DNA of 6,302 nt. Origin: Chloroflexota bacterium. Its GTDB lineage: Bacteria > Chloroflexota > Anaerolineae > Aggregatilineales > Phototrophicaceae. The notes beneath the pieces were generated by a model. The model had not been told where the DNA came from. It searched no databases and worked only from the letters and a program-made list of their open reading frames with translations. The stretch covers positions 1-6,302 of the forward strand of contig JAEVZT010000559.1 in assembly GCA_023392115.1 (NCBI GenBank), written 5' to 3'. A program made the translations under genes and the position numbers. Shown piece by piece: positions 1 to 5,528 of this stretch; position 1 is the stretch's first letter; the number at the start of each line of letters is the position of its first letter.

Positions 1-2244
1 CTTGGATGTCCACGACTGGATGTACTGCGTCGGGTACGGGCGAATCGCCGGGCGCGGCAGCTTGTCTTCGGTCATTTCCGCGCCGTGCAGGACGACACGC
101 GCGTCGAGCGCGAGCAGGCGTTCCGGCGACGCCAGCAGCGGGTTGATGTCGATCTCCTTGATCCACGGCTGCTCGACGACGAGCTGGCTGAAGCGCACGA
201 GCAGTTGTTCAAGCGCGGTCATGTCGACCGGGGGGCGACCGCGCACGCCGCCGAGCGCCTTATAGATGCGCGTCTGTTCCATCAGGCGGCGGGCGAGCGT
301 CGTATTGAGCGGCGGTAAGCCGAGCGAGCGGTCTTTGAACACCTCAACCAGCGTGCCGCCCGAGCCGAACAGAAGCACGGGACCAAACTGCGGGTCAACG
401 CTGCTGCCGACGATCAATTCGTATCCATCCAGTTTCGCCATCGGCTGAACGGTGACGCCCTGAAAGTGCTCAGAGCCGGCATGTTCGGCAACCGACTTCT
501 CAATGCGGTCAAACGCTTCGCGGACTGCGTTCTCGTCCGCCAGATTGAGCTGGACGCCGCCGATATCCGTCTTATGCGTGATCGTCTCAGAGTTGAGCTT
601 TAGGACGACCGGATAGCCGATTTCGTCCGCACGCGCGACTGCCTCGTCGGGCGTCGGCGCGAGGTACGTGTTGACGGTCGGAATGTAATAGGCGCTCAAG
701 ACCTGCTTCGATTCGTATTCAGTCAGGATCGTGCGCCCCGTTTCACGGGCATGGTTGATGATTCCCTCAACAAGCTGGCGGTTCGGCGCTTCCTGAACCG
801 AGTCCGCCGGCAGGATCGGCGTCTGGTAGATACTGCGCAGGTTGTAGTTATAGCGCCACATGTAATTGAACACGCGCGCGGCCGTGTCCGGGAACTGGAA
901 CGTCGGCAGGTTCGCGCGGTTGAGGATCGCTTCACCGGCGGCGACTTCGGGTCCGCCCATCCAGCTTGCCAGCACCGGCTTGCCTTCGATTTGCGACAGC
1001 GCGCGCAGCCGTTCGGCGGTCTGAGTCGGGTCGGTCATCGACTGCGGCGTGAGGATGACGAGCAAGCCGTCGCTGTTCGGGTCGTGCCCCACGATTTCGA
1101 GCGTCTTGGCATACAATTCGGGGTCGGCATCCCCGAGGATGTCGACCGGGTTGTTGTGACTCCAGTGTGTCGGAAGGATGGCGTTCAGCTCGTTCATCGT
1201 CTGTTCCGACAGTTCCGCCAGCTCGCCGCCGCCGGTGATCAGCGAGTCGGTCGCCAGCACGCCGGGTCCACCGGCATTGGTGATGATCGTCAGGCGGTTG
1301 CCCTGCGGACGGGGCTGCTTGGCGAGCACTTCTGCCATATAGAACACGTCCGAAATGCGATCAACGCGCAGCACACCGCTGCGCCGGAACGCCGCCTCGA
1401 GCACCTCGTCGCTTCCCGTCAGCGAACCGGTATGGCTCGCCGCCGCCTGCGCCGCCGCTTCCGTGCGCCCCGCCTTGATGATGATGATGGGCTTTCTCAG
1501 GGCAACTTCACGCGCTGCCGACAGGAATGAGCGGGCATCGCCGACCGATTCCATGTAGATGACGATGCTGTGCGTGTTCGGATCCCGCCCCAAATAGTCG
1601 ATCAGGTCACCCCAGCCAACGTCGAGCATCGAGCCGATCGAGATGAAGGAGCTGAAGCCGACATTTTCCTTGAAGCTCCAGTCGAGGACGGCGGTACACA
1701 GGGCGCCGCTCTGGCTGATGAAGCCGACATTGCCGGGGCGCGCCATCGCGCTGGCGAACGTCGCGTTCAGACCGCCGAGCGGGCGCATGACGCCGAGGCA
1801 GTTGGGTCCAATGATGCGCATGTTGCCGCGCCGGGCGATCTCAAGAATTTCGGCTTCGAGCTTCGCGCCTTCGGGTCCGCGCTCCTTGAAGCCTGCCGAA
1901 ATGATGATCGCGCCTTTGATGCCAACGTCGACGCATTCCTGAATCACGCCGGGAACGGTGTGCGCCGGGGTGACGACAATCGCCAGATCGACCTGTTCCG
2001 GCAGCGCCTTCACGTTCGGATAAGCGCGAATGCCGAGGACGCTGCTGCGCGTTGGGTTGACGGGGAAAACCGTCCCACCGAACGGGCTGCTGATCAAGTT
2101 CCAGAGGATCGTTCGTCCAACACTGCCCGCGCGTTCTGTCGCGCCGATGACGGCGACGTTTTTCGGCGAGAAGATGGCGTTCAGTCCTTGTGATCCGCTA
2201 ACCGGGGATTCTGACTTACGCTCTGAGGTGGTTACATTTTGCAC
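1..2244 (-). CDS. NDP-forming acyl-CoA synthetase family protein, probably a Pat/PatZ-type fusion to a GNAT acetyltransferase domain (3' end cut by window edge)
   Basis: This frame is open from a GTG at 2244 to the window edge and gives 748 residues. The start is fixed by an in-frame TAA two codons upstream and by GGAG (2254-2257, minus strand) 9 nt before the GTG. Order of domains: CoA-binding Rossmann domain from about residue 20 (AVIGAT 31-36, IGPNCLG 145-151); succinyl-CoA-ligase-like domains with SQSGA 177-181, the SHTGS phosphohistidine motif (His271), TNAGGPG 322-328 and NNPVD 364-368; then an ATP-grasp domain from about 500 (GYPVVLK 543-549, THKTDIGGV 556-564 with His557, DPQFGP 617-622, EIDINPLL 697-704). 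This is the alpha-beta architecture of ADP-forming acetyl-CoA synthetase (acyl-CoA + ADP + Pi to acid + ATP + CoA). The last visible residues ([11 protein letters not shown]) resemble the linker that precedes the GNAT domain in E. coli PatZ and Salmonella Pat, so a lysine acetyltransferase domain probably follows outside the window. Both histidines are kept, so synthetase activity is possible. Cytoplasmic: no signal peptide or membrane segment. The family is certain; the GNAT fusion is inferred. Confidence 0.9.
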   Translation of the reverse strand, partial: MQNVTTSERKSESPVSGSQGLNAIFSPKNVAVIGATERAGSVGRTILWNLISSPFGGTVFPVNPTRSSVLGIRAYPNVKALPEQVDLAIVVTPAHTVPGVIQECVDVGIKGAIIISAGFKERGPEGAKLEAEILEIARRGNMRIIGPNCLGVMRPLGGLNATFASAMARPGNVGFISQSGALCTAVLDWSFKENVGFSSFISIGSMLDVGWGDLIDYLGRDPNTHSIVIYMESVGDARSFLSAAREVALRKPIIIIKAGRTEAAAQAAASHTGSLTGSDEVLEAAFRRSGVLRVDRISDVFYMAEVLAKQPRPQGNRLTIITNAGGPGVLATDSLITGGGELAELSEQTMNELNAILPTHWSHNNPVDILGDADPELYAKTLEIVGHDPNSDGLLVILTPQSMTDPTQTAERLRALSQIEGKPVLASWMGGPEVAAGEAILNRANLPTFQFPDTAARVFNYMWRYNYNLRSIYQTPILPADSVQEAPNRQLVEGIINHARETGRTILTEYESKQVLSAYYIPTVNTYLAPTPDEAVARADEIGYPVVLKLNSETITHKTDIGGVQLNLADENAVREAFDRIEKSVAEHAGSEHFQGVTVQPMAKLDGYELIVGSSVDPQFGPVLLFGSGGTLVEVFKDRSLGLPPLNTTLARRLMEQTRIYKALGGVRGRPPVDMTALEQLLVRFSQLVVEQPWIKEIDINPLLASPERLLALDARVVLHGAEMTEDKLPRPAIRPYPTQYIQSWTSK

Positions 2245-2245
2245 A

Positions 2246-2269
2246 GGTTATTGCTCCGATTGAATAACC
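2246..2269 (-). promoter_or_regulatory. 24-bp inverted repeat enclosing the ribosome binding site of the leftward gene
   Basis: Perfect 7-bp arms, GGTTATT (2246-2252) and AATAACC (2263-2269), flank a 10-base spacer. Read on the minus strand, the spacer contains the GGAG that serves the GTG start at 2244. The right-hand arm ends one base from that start codon. As RNA this would be a short hairpin that displays the Shine-Dalgarno sequence in its loop. As DNA it could be an operator just downstream of the predicted transcription start. The symmetry is seen directly; the function is inferred. Confidence 0.5.
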
Positions 2270-2279
2270 GAAAGTGGGA

Positions 2280-2308
2280 ATTGTGCCACAAAGGGCAGGT
2301 GAGTTCAA
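2280..2308 (-). promoter_or_regulatory. Candidate sigma70-type promoter for the leftward acyl-CoA synthetase/acetyltransferase gene
   Basis: On the minus strand a -35 element TTGAAC (2308-2303, 4 of 6 to TTGACA) is separated by exactly 17 bases from a -10 element CACAAT (2285-2280, 4 of 6 to TATAAT). Transcription would begin near 2273. The leader would be only about 29 nt, nearly all of it the 2246-2269 inverted repeat. The hexamers are imperfect, so this is a prediction only. TATTAT hexamers farther upstream (2321-2316 and 2330-2325, minus strand) are alternative -10 elements, but they lack a good -35. Confidence 0.35.
2281..2291. repeat. 11-bp palindrome TTGTG-C-CACAA overlapping the leftward -10 region
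   Basis: TTGTGCCACAA is a perfect 5+1+5 dyad. It covers most of the predicted leftward -10 element (2280-2285), a position where a bound repressor would block RNA polymerase. It is short, so chance is a real possibility. Nothing identifies the protein that might bind it. Confidence 0.3.
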
Positions 2309-2314
2309 CTTCCT

Positions 2315-2320
2315 TATAAT
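2315..2320 (+). promoter_or_regulatory. Perfect TATAAT -10 hexamer, candidate distal promoter for gnd-zwf-pgl
   Basis: A consensus TATAAT lies in the AT-rich part of the intergenic region, 113 bp before the gnd start. No convincing -35 sits 16-18 bases upstream (2291-2298 reads AAGGGCAG), and the extended -10 TGN is absent. A transcript from here would start near 2327 and carry the 27-bp dyad (2361-2387) in its leader as a potential stem-loop. A chance hexamer in AT-rich DNA cannot be excluded. Confidence 0.3.
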
Positions 2321-2360
2321 ATGGATAATAACATTTATCATGACGAAAACCAGTACTTTC

Positions 2361-2387
2361 GACAGGCTGTTTCCGAAACACCCTGTC
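2361..2387. promoter_or_regulatory. 27-bp near-perfect palindrome upstream of the gnd-zwf-pgl operon; candidate operator
   Basis: The left half is GACAGG-C-TGTTTC and the right half GAAACA-C-CCTGTC, around a central C at 2374. Twelve of 13 positions pair; the only mismatch is C2367 against C2381. Both the inner block (TGTTTC/GAAACA) and the outer block (GACAGG/CCTGTC) are perfect. The length and the two-block symmetry fit a site for a dimeric helix-turn-helix repressor. It overlaps the predicted -35 element and much of the spacer of the proximal promoter, where binding would shut off the operon. No T-run follows, so it is not a typical intrinsic terminator. The cognate regulator is not in the window. 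Confidence 0.6.
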
Positions 2388-2399
2388 ATGCGCTATGAT
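2371..2399 (+). promoter_or_regulatory. Candidate proximal promoter of the gnd-zwf-pgl operon
   Basis: A TATGAT -10 (2394-2399, 5 of 6 to consensus) lies 17 bases after a weak -35 TTCCGA (2371-2376). Transcription would begin near 2406, giving a leader of about 28 nt that contains the strong ribosome binding site at 2421-2427. The -35 lies at the centre of the 27-bp palindrome, which supports a repressible promoter. The poor -35 match keeps confidence low. Confidence 0.4.
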
Positions 2400-2420
2400 C
2401 AACCATTCATATCTCATAAC

Positions 2421-2427
2421 AAAGGAG
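2421..2427 (+). promoter_or_regulatory. Strong ribosome binding site (AAAGGAG) that fixes the gnd start
   Basis: AAAGGAG ends 6 nt before the ATG at 2434. It decides between that start and an in-frame ATG at 2395, which would add 13 residues. The 2395 ATG has no Shine-Dalgarno and would lie inside the predicted -10 element. Starting at 2434 puts the nucleotide-binding strand (QLGLIGLGRMG) right at the N-terminus, as is usual for this family. Confidence 0.85.
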
Positions 2428-2433
2428 TCGATC

Positions 2434-3348
2434 ATGCAGCTTGGATTGATCGGTCTGGGGCGCATGGGCGCGAACATGAACCTGCGGTTGCTCAAAGGCG
2501 GGCACGAGATGGTTGTCTTCAACCGCAGCCCGAAGCCGGTTCAGGAAGCCGCTGCCGCCGGAGCGATTCCTTCGGATTCCATTGCAGACCTCGTCGGAAA
2601 ACTCAAGGCACCGCGCGCCGTCTGGGTGATGGTGCCTGCCGGCGAAACGACCGAGAAGATGATCCAAACGGTGATGGACTTCCTATCCCCGGGCGACACC
2701 ATCATCGACGGGGGCAACAGCAACTACCGAGATACGATCCGCCGCGCCAAGATGATCCAGTCGCAAGGCTTCCACTTCGTCGACGTCGGCACGAGCGGCG
2801 GCGTGTGGGGCTTGAACGAAGGCTACAGCTTGATGATCGGCGGGCAGCGAGAGCCGGTCGCGCGCCTGCGCCCAATCTTCGAAACCCTCGCGCCGGCAGC
2901 TGATCTCGGTTGGGGGCATGTGGGACCCAACGGGGCGGGGCATTTCGTCAAGATGGTACACAACGGCATCGAGTATGGCATGATGCAAGCGCTCGCCGAA
3001 GGCTTTGAGATCATGAAGTCGAAGACCGAGCTTGAACTCGACGTGGCGCAAATCGCCGAAATCTGGCGTTACGGCAGCGTCGTCCGCTCGTGGCTGCTTG
3101 ACCTGACGGCAGCCGCGCTCTCTGACGATGCCGAGATGACAGGCATCGCGCCGTGGGTGGCTGACAGCGGCGAAGGGCGCTGGACGGTGGCGGAAGCGAT
3201 CGATCAGGATGTGCCCGCGCCCGTGATCACGCTGTCGCTGATGATGCGCTTTGTCAGCCGGCAGGACAGCAGCTACGCGGCGAAACTGCTGGCGGCGATG
3301 CGTAATCAATTCGGCGGTCATGAAATCAAGCGCGAGACCGAAGCATGA
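2434..3348 (+). CDS. gnd: 6-phosphogluconate dehydrogenase, decarboxylating, short (about 300-residue) form
   Basis: The 304-residue product oxidises and decarboxylates 6-phosphogluconate to ribulose 5-phosphate, the third step of the oxidative pentose phosphate pathway, in the cytoplasm. Visible motifs: the Rossmann fingerprint GLIGLGRMG (4-12); FNRS (29-32) after the second strand; DGGNSNYRDT (92-101); the substrate loop VDVGTSGGVWG (116-126); and GHFVKMVHNGIEYG (169-182) with the catalytic Lys173 and Glu180 plus His176-Asn177. A helical C-terminal domain includes ADSGEGRWT. It belongs to the short class, which lacks the long C-terminal duplication of the 470-residue E. coli type. The Asn-Arg-Ser after strand two, with no acidic residue, suggests a preference for NADP over NAD (inference). 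It is first in the operon, and its TGA overlaps the zwf ATG by 4 bp. Expression is likely controlled from the 2361-2399 promoter/palindrome. The function is secure. Confidence 0.95.
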   Translation: MQLGLIGLGRMGANMNLRLLKGGHEMVVFNRSPKPVQEAAAAGAIPSDSIADLVGKLKAPRAVWVMVPAGETTEKMIQTVMDFLSPGDTIIDGGNSNYRDTIRRAKMIQSQGFHFVDVGTSGGVWGLNEGYSLMIGGQREPVARLRPIFETLAPAADLGWGHVGPNGAGHFVKMVHNGIEYGMMQALAEGFEIMKSKTELELDVAQIAEIWRYGSVVRSWLLDLTAAALSDDAEMTGIAPWVADSGEGRWTVAEAIDQDVPAPVITLSLMMRFVSRQDSSYAAKLLAAMRNQFGGHEIKRETEA

Positions 3349-4784
3349 GCGGTGAAACGAACTCGATCGTCATTTTCGGCGCGTCCGGCGACCTGACACA
3401 TCGCAAGCTGATCCCGGCGCTGTTCCGGCTGTACGTGCAGAAGCGCCTGCCGCCGAATTTCCATATCGTCGGCTTCGCGCGCCGTCCATACGATCATGAG
3501 TCGTTTCGGGCGCTGTTTTGTGACAGTGTCCAGAGCCTGCTTGATTACACGCAGGAAGCGTGGGATGACTTCTCAAGCCGGCTGTGGTACGTGCGCGGCG
3601 ACCTAGCTACGGCGCAAGATTATCAAACGCTGCACACTTTCCTGTACGATTTGGGGCATGAGCAGGCGAACCGCCTGTACTATCTGGCGACCGCGCCGAA
3701 TTACTATGAGGCGGTCGTCAATAACCTGCACGCGGAGGGCATGGCGAGTGAAGAGGACGGCTGGCGGCGGATCATCGTCGAGAAGCCATTCGGGACGGAT
3801 CGCGCGTCGGCGGCGGCGCTCAACCGGACGATCCACGCGACCTTTGCCGAACATCAGATTTACCGCATCGACCACTTCCTCGGCAAAGAAACCGTGCAGA
3901 ACATGATGTATTTCCGCTTCGCCAACGCCATTTTTGAGCCGATCTGGAATCGCAATTACGTCGATCACGTCCAGATCACCGTGACGGAAGATATCGACGT
4001 CGGGCATCGTGCCGGTTATTACGATCACGCAGGCGTGATGCGCGACATGTTCCAGAATCACCTGCTTCAGCTGTTGGCGCTGGTGGCGATGGAACCGCCG
4101 GTGTCGTTCGAGGCGGACGTGCTGCGCAACGAGAAGGTAAAAATCCTGCGCGCGATCCGCACGATCCGCATCACCGACACGGTGCGGGCGCAGTATGAAG
4201 GCTACACGGCGACGCCGGGCGTCGATCCTCACTCCAAGACGCCGACCTATGCCGCGCTCAAGCTGTATATCGATAACTGGCGCTGGCAGGATGTGCCTTT
4301 CTACCTGCGTTCGGGCAAGGCGCTGGCGCGCAAGACGAGCGAAATCATCGTCCAGTTCCGCCGACCGCCGCATCTGTTCCTGAATCTCAATCGCGGTCGC
4401 AAGCTTGACCCGAACATCCTATCGCTGTGCATTCAGCCGGACGAAGGGATTCACCTGCGCTTTCAGACCAAGCAGCCCGGTTCGTCGGACATCCAGCCGG
4501 TCGATATGGAATTCCACTATAGCAACTCCTTCAAGGATACGACGCTGCCCGAAGCCTATGAACGCCTGCTGCTCGATGCGCTTCAGGGGGACGCGGCGCT
4601 GTTCACGCGCGAAGACGAGATTGACCTGTCGTGGAAGCTTGTCGATTACATCCTGCGCGGCTGGGAAGCGCCGCAGATGCCGCTGTGCTCGTATCCGCCC
4701 GGCAGCGAGGGTCCTTATGAAGCCGACATGCTGCTGGCGGATGACGGTCGCCTCTGGCGTTCAGGCTGTGGAGAAAGCGCGTGA
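3345..4784 (+). CDS. zwf: Glucose-6-phosphate 1-dehydrogenase
   Basis: The 479-residue product, of normal bacterial length, oxidises glucose 6-phosphate to 6-phosphoglucono-1,5-lactone. This is the committed step of the oxidative pentose phosphate pathway and a source of NADPH. The nucleotide-binding site is IVIFGASGDLTHRKL (8-22). EKPFGTD is at 146-152. The family active-site signature RIDHFLGKE (174-182) carries the Asp176-His177 pair and Lys181; Phe178 replaces the more usual Tyr. RAGYYDHAG is followed by DMFQNHLLQ with the catalytic base His239 (equivalent to His240 of the Leuconostoc enzyme). The C-terminal alpha/beta domain is complete. The ATG overlaps the gnd stop as ATGA, and only a weak GAG-like ribosome binding site precedes it, so translation probably depends on coupling from gnd. 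The 3' end overlaps pgl in the same way. No missing residue or frameshift is seen. Confidence 0.97.
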   Translation: MSGETNSIVIFGASGDLTHRKLIPALFRLYVQKRLPPNFHIVGFARRPYDHESFRALFCDSVQSLLDYTQEAWDDFSSRLWYVRGDLATAQDYQTLHTFLYDLGHEQANRLYYLATAPNYYEAVVNNLHAEGMASEEDGWRRIIVEKPFGTDRASAAALNRTIHATFAEHQIYRIDHFLGKETVQNMMYFRFANAIFEPIWNRNYVDHVQITVTEDIDVGHRAGYYDHAGVMRDMFQNHLLQLLALVAMEPPVSFEADVLRNEKVKILRAIRTIRITDTVRAQYEGYTATPGVDPHSKTPTYAALKLYIDNWRWQDVPFYLRSGKALARKTSEIIVQFRRPPHLFLNLNRGRKLDPNILSLCIQPDEGIHLRFQTKQPGSSDIQPVDMEFHYSNSFKDTTLPEAYERLLLDALQGDAALFTREDEIDLSWKLVDYILRGWEAPQMPLCSYPPGSEGPYEADMLLADDGRLWRSGCGESA

Positions 4785-5518
4785 AGGGCGTACACGTTTA
4801 TGCGACGCGCAGAGACGCTGCCCGCGCTTTGGCGACACATTTCACGACTATCGCCGAGACGGCTTTCAGCGCTCGGTCGCGCTTCACCGTCGCGCTGTCG
4901 GGGGGCAGTTCGCCGCTCGATGCCTACCGTCTGCTGGCGACCGACGATTTCGCGCCGCTCGTCAACTGGTCGCAGGTCTACGTCTTCTGGGGCGACGAAC
5001 GCTGCGTCGCGTTCGATCATCCTGACAACAACGCGCGCGCCGCACGCGAAGCTCTGCTCGATCACGTGCCGCTGCCCATCGCGCACATGTTTCGCGTCCA
5101 AACGCACCTGCCGCCGGAACAAGCCGCGCAGGATTACGAGCATACGCTGCGCGAGTTCTTCCTCAAGCGGGTAGGGGCGCGGTCCTCGCGCTTCGATCTC
5201 GTGATCCTTGGTATGGGAGGTGACGGTCACACGGCATCGCTGTTCCCCGGCACGGCGGCAATGGGTGAGAAGGAACGGTGGGTTGTTGCCAACTACGTGC
5301 CGAAACTCGAGTCGTGGCGCGTCACGCTGACGTTCCCCGCGATCAATGCGGCGGCAAACGTCGTTTTCTACACGGTTGGCGAGGACAAAGCCGATATGCT
5401 TAAACGCGCGCTTACGCCGCCGCAGTCGGCTGCCGACCTGCTGCCCGTTCACCTCGTCAGACCGGCGAACGGGCAGGTGCAGTGGATTGTCGATCAGGCG
5501 GCAGCGTCTCGGCTGTAG
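4781..5518 (+). CDS. pgl: 6-phosphogluconolactonase (DevB/SOL family)
   Basis: The 245-residue product hydrolyses 6-phosphoglucono-1,5-lactone to 6-phosphogluconate, linking the zwf and gnd reactions. Conserved blocks of the family: VALSGGSSPLDAY (37-49), which binds phosphate; VYVFWGDERCV (66-76), followed by HPDNNARAAREALL (80-93); and LVILGMGGDGHTASLFPG (140-157), which includes the active-site His150. The length is typical. The start is GTG at 4781, which forms a GTGA overlap with the zwf stop. GGAG at 4770-4773 lies 7 nt upstream inside zwf. It is the last gene of the operon and ends 10 bp before the stop codon of the convergent phosphofructokinase gene. The close homologue family glucosamine-6-phosphate deaminase is less likely, given the WGDER and GMGGDGHTASLFPG blocks and the operon context. 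Confidence 0.95.
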   Translation: MKGVHVYATRRDAARALATHFTTIAETAFSARSRFTVALSGGSSPLDAYRLLATDDFAPLVNWSQVYVFWGDERCVAFDHPDNNARAAREALLDHVPLPIAHMFRVQTHLPPEQAAQDYEHTLREFFLKRVGARSSRFDLVILGMGGDGHTASLFPGTAAMGEKERWVVANYVPKLESWRVTLTFPAINAAANVVFYTVGEDKADMLKRALTPPQSAADLLPVHLVRPANGQVQWIVDQAAASRL

Positions 5519-5527
5519 GAGCGCTGC
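5501..5527. terminator. Candidate hairpin at the pgl/pfkA convergent junction
   Basis: GCAGCG (5501-5506) and CTC (5508-5510) pair with GAG (5519-5521) and CGCTGC (5522-5527). This gives a 9-bp stem with one bulged T at 5507 and an 8-base loop (5511-5518) that contains the pgl TAG. It lies 1 base beyond the pfkA stop on the other strand, so it could end both transcripts. Neither side has a T-run, so it is not a canonical intrinsic terminator. It is a possible barrier or mRNA 3'-end stabiliser. Confidence 0.35.
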
Positions 5528-5528
5528 G

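Noticed and set aside
1477..1488. Four tandem GAT triplets as a microsatellite or phase-variation tract
   Set aside because: They encode four Ile codons on the minus strand in a hydrophobic beta strand before KAGRTE; triplet copy changes would not shift the frame and the stretch fits the family.
751..2193. Long plus-strand open frames of 259 and 207 codons opposite the acyl-CoA synthetase gene
   Set aside because: They are antisense to a continuous, well-conserved coding frame and rich in Arg, Ala and Asp/Glu as expected from GC-rich shadow frames; no recognisable domain.
2281..2291. Rex operator
   Set aside because: Rex sites are about 18 bp with separated half-sites (TTGTGAA and TTCACAA); here the TTGTG and CACAA halves are only one base apart.
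2324..2339. Short inverted repeat GATAA/TTATC in the intergenic AT-rich stretch
   Set aside because: Only 5-bp arms in AT-rich DNA, and the symmetry does not extend outward; compatible with chance.
2361..2387. Intrinsic terminator reading of the 27-bp palindrome
   Set aside because: No gene ends upstream of it on either strand, and no T-run follows on either side.
2395..2433. Upstream in-frame ATG that would lengthen Gnd by 13 residues
   Set aside because: It has no Shine-Dalgarno, overlaps the candidate -10 element and precedes the strong AAAGGAG at 2421-2427; the extra residues do not resemble the family N-terminus.
2683..5452. Long minus-strand open frames opposite gnd, zwf and pgl (212, 256 and 245 codons)
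   Set aside because: Arg/His-rich antisense shadows of three clearly identified enzymes, with no family motif or ribosome binding site of note.
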